Positions 46,952-54,860 of a stretch of DNA of 64,000 nucleotides are shown piece after piece. The notes beneath the pieces are model-generated. The model worked only from the letters and a program-made list of their open reading frames with translations, was not told the origin of the DNA and did no database searches. A program made the position numbers and the translations under genes. Origin of the DNA: CAVWCQ01 sp963753545 (GTDB lineage: Bacteria; Chloroflexota; Anaerolineae; Aggregatilineales; Aggregatilineaceae); the NCBI GenBank assembly GCA_963753545.1, contig CAVWCQ010000001.1, forward strand, positions 227,695-291,694. Direction: 5' to 3'. The first letter of the stretch is position 1, and each line of letters opens with the position of its first letter.

Positions 46952-46988
46952 CTCCCTAGGCGTGCAGCACGCCTGGGGAGAGGCCTCT
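46952..46988 (+). terminator. Orphan terminator-like hairpin
   Basis: A stem of 13 pairs (CTCCCTAGGCGTG with CACGCCTGGGGAG, one G-T) and loop CAG is followed by AGGCCTCTTTTATAG. It looks like an intrinsic terminator on the plus strand, but no plus-strand gene lies within 860 bases upstream. It may end an unrecognised RNA in the AT-rich stretch or be a dispersed repeat. Confidence 0.45.
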
Positions 46989-47262
46989 TTTATAGTATAG
47001 ATCGCAACGGGGTCGAAAAATACTCCTTTAAAGTTGAACTTTAAGTACGAATTTTCAGATATAGGAGAGAAAAAAGCACATAATTCGATAACGCCGCGAA
47101 TTTGAAAAGGTTGGTTCACCGTTGGATGCTCCCCATCCTCGCGCAGAGCTTATCATCTATAAACTTCGGCAAGATGATAGTTATTTTTACTCTCTATTTT
47201 TTCTAAACGACCTTTAAAAATGATAAAATGGATGCAAAATGGGTTACGAATCCCGCCGTAAG

Positions 47263-47337
47263 TACGGGCGAAATGATCCTTTGGGATCAATTGGGCGCAG
47301 CGGCTTAGCGGCTTCGCCGCACGCAAAGCGAGCGCCC
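47263..47337. repeat. Structured palindromic repeat upstream of doc pair
   Basis: GGGCGC (47293-47298) and GCGCCC (47332-47337) enclose GCGGC-TTC-GCCGC (47308-47320); GATCC-TTTG-GGATC precedes them (47276-47289). GC-rich inside an AT-rich region, it looks like an inserted REP-like or dispersed palindromic element. Confidence 0.45.
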
Positions 47338-47417
47338 TTACAAAGTATCCAAAAGCGCTTGTGCGTAGTACTTACAACCTATCCGTGAATTATCGGGCGC
47401 AATACGCAAGGAGTGTC

Positions 47418-47798
47418 ATGCCGGATATTCAGTATCTCACACCCGCCGATTTGTACGCAATTGCTCAGGAAGTGCTGGGGCACGAGCCAACTGTGAGAGA
47501 CCGGCATCTGCTGCGGAAAGCGGCAGCCCGCCCTATGCTGGTCCTCTTTGGCGAAGAGGTATTCCCTACCCTGCTCGATAAAGCGGCGGCACTGCTGCAT
47601 TCACTGGCAGCCCATCACCTTTTTTATGATGGCAATAAGCGGACGGCCACCCTCGCCGCCAGCCGTTTTTTGCGCGAAAACGGTTTGCAGCCCGCCTGGG
47701 ACGACGATACCATTTATCAGTTTGTGCTGGATGTCGCACAAAATCGCTACGATGTACCAGAAATTGCCTCCTGGCTCGCTTTGCATACACGCGGATAA
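47418..47798 (+). CDS. Doc-type Fic-fold toxin (death-on-curing family)
   Basis: A 126-residue protein; ATG 47418 follows AAGGAG. The Fic active loop reads HLFYDGNKRTA, where Asp/Asn/Lys/Arg and the leading His match the HxFxDGNKR signature of Doc kinases, which phosphorylate EF-Tu to stop translation. The N-terminal LTPADLYAIAQEVLG and VRDRHLLRKAAARP blocks are typical of Doc. No Phd-like antitoxin precedes it; the upstream stretch is AT-rich and without a clear gene. It is followed four bases later by a second Doc-like gene. Confidence 0.88.
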   Translation: MPDIQYLTPADLYAIAQEVLGHEPTVRDRHLLRKAAARPMLVLFGEEVFPTLLDKAAALLHSLAAHHLFYDGNKRTATLAASRFLRENGLQPAWDDDTIYQFVLDVAQNRYDVPEIASWLALHTRG

Positions 47799-47802
47799 AT
47801 CA

Positions 47803-48300
47803 ATGACAATTCGGTATCTGACGGTGGACGAACTGGTCTATATCAATGAGTGTCTACCTGTCTTGCAGCCCATTCACAAGATTTTGCGGGGAAAAGACAA
47901 AGTCCGGGATATGGATCTGCTGGAAGCAGCGGCAGGAAGGCCCATGCAAACCGTATTCGGCACGGACGCCTATCCTACCCTGGAAGAAAAAGCTGCCTCG
48001 CTCTTGCATTCCATCGCTCGCAACCATCCGTTTGTTGATGGTAATAAACGCACAGCCGCCGTTGCGGTTCTCTTCATGCTGGAGGTCAACGGACGGCGAG
48101 TCCGGTGGAAGGAAGACGATGCGCTGGATCGGATTGTGGCAATAGCCGAAGGGCAGGCCAGCGTGGCTCAGTTTGCGGCATGGCTGGACACGGAAGCGGG
48201 AGAGCTATTCCTGGAAAGCGAAAAAGGCAGGGATGTTCAGATCATCTGGCGCATTTTAACCGACCATGCCCGGCTGCTGGATCGGCTCGCCGCGCGCTGA
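47803..48300 (+). CDS. Second Doc-like Fic-fold protein
   Basis: A 165-residue protein starting four bases after the first doc stop, so translation is probably coupled. The active loop HPFVDGNKRTA is intact. The N-terminal LTVDELVYINECLPVL and MDLLEAAAGRPMQTVFG align with the first doc. It carries ~35 extra C-terminal residues (from GELFLESEKGRD), which could be a self-restraining tail or a partner-binding part. The two copies are clearly diverged, so the duplication is old. One may act as toxin and the other as modulator, which is inference. Confidence 0.85.
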   Translation: MTIRYLTVDELVYINECLPVLQPIHKILRGKDKVRDMDLLEAAAGRPMQTVFGTDAYPTLEEKAASLLHSIARNHPFVDGNKRTAAVAVLFMLEVNGRRVRWKEDDALDRIVAIAEGQASVAQFAAWLDTEAGELFLESEKGRDVQIIWRILTDHARLLDRLAAR

Positions 48301-48330
48301 CTGATGACTCGCGGCTCCCAAAAATACAAA

Positions 48331-48354
48331 AGCCGTGTCCGAGTGGGCACGGCT
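48331..48354 (-). terminator. Terminator between doc pair and chaB
   Basis: AGCCGTGTCC (48331-48340) pairs with GGGCACGGCT (48345-48354), one G-T, with a 4-base loop. Read leftward it is followed by TTTTGTATTTTTGGG, so it should end the chaB transcript well; on the plus strand there is no T tract. Confidence 0.75.
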
Positions 48355-48377
48355 CCTAACCGGGACGGAACGGGGAA

Positions 48378-48620
48378 TCAGTCGCGGTCTTTTTTCGTCC
48401 ACTTGCCAGACTTCTCGTCTTTTTCGTAGACTTGTTTTACCGCTCCCCAAGCAACTTTATGAGCTGTTTCCTCACGAGAGTTATCCCCGTGCCGTTCTTC
48501 CGGATCGTCGTATTCATCCCAGGCGCTGTTAAACGCCTTCCGATAGATTTCCTGAGCGTGCTTAGGAACATTATCACGCACGCTCTCCGGTAGATCGTCT
48601 ACGCTTTTGTAAGGGGCCAT
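48378..48620 (-). CDS. ChaB-family small protein
   Basis: An 80-residue soluble protein of the ChaB family: MAPYKSVDDLPESVRDNVPKH, AQEIYRKAFNSAWDEY and HKVAWGAVKQVYEK are the conserved blocks. It is very polar and ends in a Lys/Asp-rich tail. ChaB was first named as a regulator of the ChaA cation antiporter, but no chaA is near and many ChaB proteins act otherwise (stress-related). ATG 48620 follows GGAGAG. Probably monocistronic. Confidence 0.88.
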   Translation of the reverse strand: MAPYKSVDDLPESVRDNVPKHAQEIYRKAFNSAWDEYDDPEERHGDNSREETAHKVAWGAVKQVYEKDEKSGKWTKKDRD

Positions 48621-48742
48621 GATGCTGCTCTCCTTTGCTACACTTACAAGATGAGGATAGCATGAGGCAAATCCGAATACGCCGGAGAGATGGTCTGTTT
48701 TTAGATGGGACAAATGGAGTGTCTTCTTCTAGGGCAGATGGG

Positions 48743-49597
48743 TTAGATCAGGCGAGGTTGACCATAGATACTAGCCCGTGTCCTGATTCCCCAACGTTCG
48801 CATTGTTCGCTGAACAGGTCATGCAATCGCTGTGCATGCTGGGCCGGAGCGTGATACTGTCCGCCAAAGCACCGCCGGTACAAGGCGCTCAACCCCGGAA
48901 AATGGCGATCCAACTGCTCGTAGTAATAGGCACGCTGACGATCACGCAGGGTCATACCAAAGCCGGGTAAAATATATTCCGCGCCATGTTCGTGCGCCTG
49001 CCTGACAAGCTCATGGATCGCTGCCTCACTGTCGGTGATAAAGGGCAGGACAGGCATCATGGTAATTCCTGCGTGAATCCCAACCTCGGCCAGCGCGGCA
49101 ATCGCCCTCAGCCTCCGCGATGGGCTGGGCGCGCCTGGCTCCAACTTGCGCGCGAGATCGTCGTCTGTGGTGATGATCGAAAACGATACCACCGCGTAAA
49201 CGTGGTTGATAAGACACAGGGTTTCCAGGTCTCTGAGGACCATATCGCTTTTGGTGATGATGTGAACGGGGAAACCGTATTCAGCGATCACTTCGAGAGC
49301 CTGTCCAGTGAGGCGATAACTCTGTTCGGCGGGGGTATAGGGATCGCTCATAGAACCAGTGCCGATGGTTCCCTTGACTTGCTTACGGGGTAATTCGTCG
49401 CGCAGACGCTCGACTGCATTTACCTTGACCAACACATCACGGAAATTTTCGATCTGGTAACACTCGCTGCGCGAGTCACAGTAAATACACTGGTGCTGGC
49501 AACCCCGATAGATGTTCATATTGTACTTCAGCCCAAACCACGTATCGGGCTGTTTGACATGAGCCAGGAGTGTTTTGGCCTGAATCTCGTGGATCAT
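48743..49597 (-). CDS. Radical-SAM SPL/Rv2578c-like protein
   Basis: A 284-residue radical-SAM enzyme. CQHQCIYCDSR gives the CX3CX2C iron-sulfur ligands (C33, C37, C40). GTGSMSDPYTPAEQ is the S-adenosylmethionine-binding region, and VHIITKSDMVLRDLETL plus VVSFSIITTDDDLARKLEPGAPSPSRRL are typical of SPL-type (spore photoproduct lyase-like) proteins in non-sporulating bacteria. ATG 49597 follows GGGGAA; the upstream ATG 49642 has less support. It probably repairs or modifies nucleic acid, but the substrate in this subgroup is not established. Confidence 0.88.
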   Translation of the reverse strand: MIHEIQAKTLLAHVKQPDTWFGLKYNMNIYRGCQHQCIYCDSRSECYQIENFRDVLVKVNAVERLRDELPRKQVKGTIGTGSMSDPYTPAEQSYRLTGQALEVIAEYGFPVHIITKSDMVLRDLETLCLINHVYAVVSFSIITTDDDLARKLEPGAPSPSRRLRAIAALAEVGIHAGITMMPVLPFITDSEAAIHELVRQAHEHGAEYILPGFGMTLRDRQRAYYYEQLDRHFPGLSALYRRCFGGQYHAPAQHAQRLHDLFSEQCERWGIRTRASIYGQPRLI

Positions 49598-49707
49598 TTT
49601 TCCCCCTGATAGGTTCACGCATTGGAAGTATAGCGAACGCATGTTCTGCTGTCAAAGATTTCAGACTCTGGAAATAGATAAGCTGGAAAGGGGGTTTGCC
49701 AAAATGC

Positions 49708-49754
49708 TTGACAATCTGAACATCGCCTCCTAGAATGAAATTGTTCAATGAACA
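49708..49754 (+). promoter_or_regulatory. Promoter and operator of the lacI-type gene
   Basis: TTGACA (49708-49713), 17-base spacer, TAGAAT (49731-49736) form a near-consensus promoter. TGTTCA-A-TGAACA (49742-49754) is a perfect palindrome six bases past the -10, placed where a repressor would block transcription. The gene 31 bases on encodes a LacI-family regulator, so self-repression is likely. Confidence 0.7.
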
Positions 49755-49784
49755 TTTTTGTGTGAGTTCAGAAAGAGTTTTACA

Positions 49785-50812
49785 GTGGCCCAACGACCGA
49801 CTTTGCGCGATGTAGCCAGACTGGCCGAAGTATCTCTGGGGACTGCTTCCCAGGCACTCAGCAATAAGCCAGGAGTTTCCGCCGATACTCGCGCTAAAGT
49901 GCTTGAAGCAGCTTCCACCCTTGGTTATCAACAGCAAATCCGCATCCCCTATCCTTCCATAAAACGATTGACCACCGTTGGACTCGTGATGAAACGCGGG
50001 GCCGATGACTTATTGATGATCAACCCCTTTTATTCCTATGTGCTGACTGGGGCTGAACGAGAATGCCAGCGGCAGAATTCAGCCTGATGTATGCCAATAT
50101 CGAAGTCGATGAAAAAAACGGCGCGTTGAGTTGGCCGCCCATGCTTCAGGATCAGCGGCTTGACGGTATTCTCGTCGTTGGCGCGTTTCTCAAAGACACC
50201 ATCATCCAGATCAGCGAGCAGACGGGGCAGATTATTGTGCTGGTGGATGCCTATGCGCCTTACCAGAAGTTCGACAGCATCGTATCGGATAATATCAACG
50301 GCGCACAGTCTGCCGTTGAATACCTCATCGGGCAGGGGCACACAAAAATCGGGCTGGTGGGCAGCACTCCAGACAGCTACCCCAGCATCCGTGAACGCCG
50401 CAAAGGATATAGCCGCGCCCTGAAAGAACACGGGATCAACGAAACCTATATCGAAGACAGCACCCTCACGCGGGAATCGGTTCATGATGCAACGCTGCGG
50501 TTGCTCACCAGACATCCCGAAGTCACTGCCGTGTTTGCCTGTAACGATAATGTTGCTGTGGCGGCTATGAATGCGGTTAACGAACTGGGAATGCGTGTTC
50601 CTGACGATGTTTCGATTATGGGCTTCGATGATATTGATCTGGCCCAGGAAGTAACGCCTCCCCTGACGACGATGCATGTGGACAAAACGTTGATGGGTGC
50701 CCTGGCCGTCCGACATTTGCGTGATCGTTCAGAAAACCCCGAACGTCCGGCACTGACAACCACGCTGAGCACACAACTAATCGTTCGCGAGTTGGTGCGT
50801 TCCCTTAAATAA
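49785..50812 (+). CDS. LacI-family transcriptional regulator, frame break near 50070
   Basis: GTG 49785 follows AGAAAGAG. N-terminal LacI helix-turn-helix (TLRDVARLAEVSLGTASQALS, hinge at VLEAASTLGYQ) and a periplasmic-binding-like effector domain. The frame changes near 50070; the other frame carries DGILVVGAFL, SDNINGAQSAVEYLIGQGHTKIGLVG, AVFACNDNVAVAAM, DVSIMGFDDIDLAQEVTPPLTTM. Joined length ~340, normal. Probably controls the GH130 gene 200 bases downstream in response to a mannoside or similar sugar. Confidence 0.88.
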
Positions 50813-51013
50813 CCCGGTCAAACAGCGGTTGTTGTTGAGCGAGAGACGAAAGGAGAGGTGGGTGAGCGAGTGAACGCTGGAGTTTGATCACCGCTACCTG
50901 TGTTATGTGTGCGACTGTCCAGTGTCGATCTGCTCAACGGGCAGCCGATTGCAGGGGCGAGCTTTTCGCCTGGAACTGTCTTTATAACCATTGCTTTTGT
51001 GAGGAACTTAGAA

Positions 51014-52015
51014 ATGACTGAAACGATGAAAACAAAAACGATTATAGGAAGCGCTCTGCCCAACATGCCCTGGGAAGACCGTCCTGCTGGCTCGAATGCA
51101 GTTGTGTGGCGCTACAGTCAAAACCCCGTCATCCCGCGGGATTTGCTGCCGCGCTCGAACAGCATTTTTAACAGCGCCGTTGTTCCCTTTGAAGGCGCAT
51201 TCGCGGGTGTCTTCCGAGCCGATGATACGCGGCGGATCATGGATATCCACAGCGGGCGCAGCACAGACGGCCTCCATTGGAACATCGAACCCGATCCCAT
51301 TCAATTTATCGTTGACGATCCCGAATTGGGCAAGTTCGAGCACCGCTACGATCCCCGGGTCGCCTGGGTTGAAGATCGTTACATCATCACCTGGTGTAAT
51401 GGGTATCACGGGCCTACCATCGGCGTCGGCTACACCTATGACTTTAAGACTTTTTATCAGACGGAAAACGCCTACCTGCCCTATAACCGCAATGGCGTGA
51501 TGTTCCCGCGCAAAATCAACGGCAAGTATGCGATGCTCAGCCGTCCCAGTGACACGGGTCACACTCCGTTTGGCGATGTTTTTTACAGCGAAAGCCCGGA
51601 TATGATTTACTGGGGCAAACATCGCTTCGTAATTGGTCCGAAGCCCTGGACGTGGCAAAGCACCAAGGTGGGCGCGGGGCCAACTCCGATTGAAACTACT
51701 GAAGGCTGGCTGCTGATCTATCACGGCGTGCTGACCTCGTGCAATGGGTTTGTCTACAGCATGGGCGCGCTGCTGCTCGATCTGGATCAGCCCTGGAAGG
51801 TGATGTACCGCACTGCCCCCTATCTGATGTCTCCCCAGATGCTCTATGAGTGCGTGGGTGATGTGCCGAATGTGGTTTTCCCCTGCGCGGCGTTAACTGA
51901 TGCTCCAACGGGTCGCATTGCCATATATTATGGCGCGGCGGATACCGTTACGGGGCTGGCTTTCACCTACGTAGACGAGCTCATCGACTTTGTGAAGTCA
52001 AACTCCGAACTTTAA
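51014..52015 (+). CDS. GH130-family glycoside phosphorylase
   Basis: A 333-residue five-bladed propeller enzyme of family GH130, which phosphorolyses beta-1,2- or beta-1,4-mannosides to mannose 1-phosphate. Visible marks: YSQNPVIPRDLLPRSNSIFNS near the N-terminus, FEHRYDPRVAWVEDRYIITW with the predicted catalytic D113, and WLLIYHGVLT, MSPQMLYE, IYYGAADTVTGLAF near the C-terminus. ATG 51014 follows GAGG. Downstream of a LacI-type regulator and probably part of its regulon. The linkage specificity cannot be read here. Confidence 0.88.
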   Translation: MTETMKTKTIIGSALPNMPWEDRPAGSNAVVWRYSQNPVIPRDLLPRSNSIFNSAVVPFEGAFAGVFRADDTRRIMDIHSGRSTDGLHWNIEPDPIQFIVDDPELGKFEHRYDPRVAWVEDRYIITWCNGYHGPTIGVGYTYDFKTFYQTENAYLPYNRNGVMFPRKINGKYAMLSRPSDTGHTPFGDVFYSESPDMIYWGKHRFVIGPKPWTWQSTKVGAGPTPIETTEGWLLIYHGVLTSCNGFVYSMGALLLDLDQPWKVMYRTAPYLMSPQMLYECVGDVPNVVFPCAALTDAPTGRIAIYYGAADTVTGLAFTYVDELIDFVKSNSEL

Positions 52016-52023
52016 AAATGCCA

Positions 52024-52133
52024 GGGGGCGCGCAGCCCCCATAGGCATCAAGATAAGGAAATAAACGTTATGAGTCGCGGGCGCAGGCCCTCATCCCCTG
52101 CCCCTTCCCCCACAGCTTCGCGGGGGGAAGGGG
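52024..52133. repeat. Two GC hairpins of dispersed-repeat type after GH130
   Basis: GGGGGC-GCGCA-GCCCCC (52024-52040) is placed as a terminator for GH130. CCCCTTCCCCC and GGGGGAAGGGG (52101-52133) form an 11-bp stem, in a phrase often seen as an interspersed repeat in high-copy intergenic DNA. A related CGCCCCTACAAA phrase follows at ~52196. No supported gene lies between 52016 and 52247. Confidence 0.55.
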
Positions 52134-52247
52134 AAAACGATTTAGAAAAGAGCGTTCCCTGGCTTAAGTTGACACGAATCCGGCGTACAGCCATACGCCC
52201 CTACAAAGGGCTGGGCGCGGCTGCGTGGAAGCTAATCCGCCGCGTCC

Positions 52248-52970
52248 CTACGCTTTCTCGTAAAGTGCCTGATATTTCGGATCGTCGTGCAGCGATTTCA
52301 GATCGGGATCCTGCTTTGAAAATTCCGTCAGACCGGGATTCATCTCAAGTGATTGGCGGAGCGTGTCCAGCGCTTTTTCGCGCTGCCCGTTGATCGCGTA
52401 GTAACAGGCGAGATTGTAGACCAGGGTCCCCCGCCAATCGGGCGCGGAGTCCAATCCGGCGAGCCATTCTGCTGCGTGCTCCTGGAGTTCAAGCCCTTTT
52501 TCGGGCTGGCCCCGTTTGACATAGTGCTCTGACAGGTGAATAGAGGGGTGGAGATAACCGTTGCCAATGATCTGCCGCCACAAGGCCGCGCCATTTAACC
52601 AGGAATAACGCTGGCGATCTGTCAGTTCCTCATCTGAGAATGCTTTTATGCCCTCGATGAGGCGATTGGTGGTCTGTTCCGCATTCTTCAGCACTTCATC
52701 GAACGATTTACCGCGCAGACTGTCATAAATCGAGGAGTTTTCATGCTCCAGATCATCAACGGTCTGCGGCTGTGCGCCCTGCCGAATCTGGTCAAGACGG
52801 TTGACCTGACGGTTTTTCCAGGCCGTGATGTGGCCGAGCAGATATTTCGCTGACCAATCCTGAAAAGTTCCCTCTGCCTGCCGCTCGGCGTCCGACAGGT
52901 CGCGGACAAAGGCATTTTCTTCCTCTTTGCATCGTTGGACTGCTTCGATCAACTTCTCTTTGAAACCCAT
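52248..52970 (-). CDS. DinB/ClbS-like helical protein with TPR C-terminus
   Basis: A 240-residue protein. Residues ~1-150 are a DinB/ClbS (DfsB-IRE)-type four-helix bundle (DWSAKYLLGHITAWKNRQ with the helix-2 His, LNGAALWRQIIGNGYLHPSIHLSEHY with further His). Residues ~155-235 hold TPR-like repeats (LVYNLACYYAINGQREKALDTLRQSL). The His pattern suggests a metal site. Members modify or detoxify small thiols or colibactin-like compounds, but this fusion with TPR has no assigned role. Stands alone between two spacers. Confidence 0.78.
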   Translation of the reverse strand: MGFKEKLIEAVQRCKEEENAFVRDLSDAERQAEGTFQDWSAKYLLGHITAWKNRQVNRLDQIRQGAQPQTVDDLEHENSSIYDSLRGKSFDEVLKNAEQTTNRLIEGIKAFSDEELTDRQRYSWLNGAALWRQIIGNGYLHPSIHLSEHYVKRGQPEKGLELQEHAAEWLAGLDSAPDWRGTLVYNLACYYAINGQREKALDTLRQSLEMNPGLTEFSKQDPDLKSLHDDPKYQALYEKA

Positions 52971-53002
52971 ATCTGCTTCCTCCTTGTTTTCCTTGTGCTT
53001 AG

Positions 53003-53998
53003 TTATACGTGGGAAAGCCGACTAGCGTGGAGGAAATTTTGCAGCCAGCCCGGTACCGCTTCAATATGTTCCGCTTTGAGCGGCTCATCCAGAACCGAAA
53101 CCTCGGCGTACCATGTAAGGGCGCGGTTGGGCATAGCGGCCCGGATCGCCAGGGCAAAGGCCTGACGCAGCGTATTCGCCGGGGCGTAACGTGTCCAGGG
53201 TTCCAGGTAAATGTCGCGCAGGTCGTTGACCTCCGGGCCGTTCTCCTCTAACTCGAAGTGATAGACGATGCTGTTGAGCGTGACGAGCATCGAGAAGAAG
53301 GGAAACGTTACGCAGCTGTCGCCCCAGTCTGAAAAGGTGAACCGCCCATCCTGGACGAGAATATTCGCGTCGTGAAAATCGTCGTGATGGAGGGTTTCGG
53401 GCAGGCCAAAGTCCGCCAGCCGCGCGCACAGGTCGCCGTACTGCGGCATTAACGCGCGCACCTGCTGATATTCTTCTGTGGTGAGATTATCGGGCCGATC
53501 CAGTGGAATGTTCGCCTCATCCTCGACCATGCGCACGACCTGCTGCGGCAATCCTGCCAGTCTCCTGTCCAGCGTGCCGAGTGCCAGCAGATCGGGGACG
53601 CGTGCCACCATCTCGATCTGAAGCTCGGCGTACATGGGGAGAATACGCTGCCAGGGTTTGATGTCGCGGGTTGGTTTGATCAGGCTGCGCAGCGTTGGCC
53701 CGGCATCGCGCATCAGCATCCACTTGCGATCCAGGTCAGCGGCCAACACGTCCGGCATACAGTCAGGCCGCCACTCTGCCAGAGCTTTAGTCAGCCCGGT
53801 CTCGTAGCCATAGGCGGGGTTAGTCGCCTTGAAGTAGATTGTGCCGCTGCTGGCGGGCACACGCTGGACGATAGACCAGGGCTGGACGCGCTGATCTTCG
53901 ATGGCACCAGTAACTTGAATATCCAGTGTTTCCAGTTCCGCACGAATCCAGGTAGTGGCTTCATCGGACCAACCGGGCAGCATCCAGGGAGGCTTCAT
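53003..53998 (-). CDS. APH-fold phosphotransferase
   Basis: A 331-residue kinase of the aminoglycoside phosphotransferase/choline kinase fold. The catalytic loop is HHDDFHDAN (204-212, H205/D207/N212), and the metal-binding DWGD starts at D224. The N-terminal lobe has IYFKATNP with the ATP-binding Lys and LMRDAGPTLR as hinge. Probably phosphorylates a small metabolite; true antibiotic resistance is not implied by this distant member. It starts 21 bases after the HAD gene stop, so both are one operon. Confidence 0.87.
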   Translation of the reverse strand: MKPPWMLPGWSDEATTWIRAELETLDIQVTGAIEDQRVQPWSIVQRVPASSGTIYFKATNPAYGYETGLTKALAEWRPDCMPDVLAADLDRKWMLMRDAGPTLRSLIKPTRDIKPWQRILPMYAELQIEMVARVPDLLALGTLDRRLAGLPQQVVRMVEDEANIPLDRPDNLTTEEYQQVRALMPQYGDLCARLADFGLPETLHHDDFHDANILVQDGRFTFSDWGDSCVTFPFFSMLVTLNSIVYHFELEENGPEVNDLRDIYLEPWTRYAPANTLRQAFALAIRAAMPNRALTWYAEVSVLDEPLKAEHIEAVPGWLQNFLHASRLSHV

Positions 53999-54019
53999 GG
54001 GTTCTCCTGTGAGGGCTCT

Positions 54020-54697
54020 TTATGTACGAATGTTGAGGTTACGATGCAGCGGAAAGCGTTCCAGGCTGGCATGGAGATCACCCAATGAATTGATCAGACA
54101 GCCAGCGTTCGTTGCGCTCAGCCGCGCCCGGCTGTGATGACCACTATGAATGAAAATGCATCCGACCCCGAGCGCCTGCGCTACCTCGTAATCGTGGGTG
54201 GTATCACCAACGAAGATGATCTGTTCCGGCTGGAAAGACTGCCGGGCGATCCAGGCTTTGGCAACCTCGACCTTGCCCGCCGCGTGATGATCGCTCAGGC
54301 CAACAATATCGACAAAATACTCCCCCAGGCCGCAATGATGGACCAACTCCTGCAGCGGCTCCTGCTGCATGGCGGAGAGGATTGACTGGGTGAAGCCCAG
54401 AGCGCGCCCCTGTTCCAGCACTTCGCGTGTTCCCTCGCGCAGATGGCATTCATGGAAGCGGCGGTAATATTCTCCAATAAACTCATCGCTGAGCCGCTCA
54501 AATGAATCCACCGAAAAGTCGAACCCCAGCTTGCGATAATAATCGCTCACGGGAAAATCAAAAAGCATTTCATACACGCCAGCGGACAAGGCAGGGAGAT
54601 CGCGCCGCGCCAACAGCCCGTTCATGACATCGATGCACAACCATGCATCGTCAAACAGCGTGCCGTTCCAGTCCCAGATGATGTGTTTATCTTTCAT
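54020..54697 (-). CDS. HAD-family phosphatase
   Basis: A 225-residue HAD hydrolase. Motif I WDWNGTLFDD (nucleophile D9, with Asn at the second position), motif II ILSAMQQ, motif III Lys near GKVEVAKAW, motif IV VGDTTHDYEVAQALG. The cap helical region (~20-90) is like phosphoglycolate phosphatase. Substrate not known. Upstream partner in a two-gene operon with the APH-fold kinase. Confidence 0.88.
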   Translation of the reverse strand: MKDKHIIWDWNGTLFDDAWLCIDVMNGLLARRDLPALSAGVYEMLFDFPVSDYYRKLGFDFSVDSFERLSDEFIGEYYRRFHECHLREGTREVLEQGRALGFTQSILSAMQQEPLQELVHHCGLGEYFVDIVGLSDHHAAGKVEVAKAWIARQSFQPEQIIFVGDTTHDYEVAQALGVGCIFIHSGHHSRARLSATNAGCLINSLGDLHASLERFPLHRNLNIRT

Positions 54698-54860
54698 TGC
54701 CGCTCACTTTGAGGGTGCTCACCTGCCGAAACCAGCATTCTAGCCAAAGAACAGGCGCTTGTCACCTTTATTGGCAGTTTGTTCGCGCTTCGTAGCGTGT
54801 AGATTATACTTAACGGATACGTTGAAAGCGCATCGGGGGGAATAGTGATGGAGCGTGGGT

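Larger units (their letters stand above)
46615..47417. other. AT-rich intergenic stretch without recognisable gene
   Basis: About 800 bases between msrA and the first doc gene, AT-rich to ~47230 and with TGATCA motifs repeated around 46687-46850. I see no supported coding frame; a 61-codon leftward frame at 46934-47119 lacks a ribosome site and family features. Two structured pieces are listed separately (46952-46988 and 47263-47337). The composition suggests a horizontally acquired or decayed segment. Confidence 0.55.

Noticed and set aside
46934..47119. Leftward 61-codon frame in the AT-rich gap
   Set aside because: No ribosome site, no similarity pattern, overlaps a hairpin.
52070..52393. 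Rightward frame across GC hairpins after GH130
   Set aside because: Runs through dispersed-repeat hairpins and the antisense of the DinB-like gene; composition follows the repeats.
53003..53998. Antibiotic-resistance aminoglycoside kinase
   Set aside because: Only the general APH catalytic loop is shared; context and divergence do not support a resistance call.
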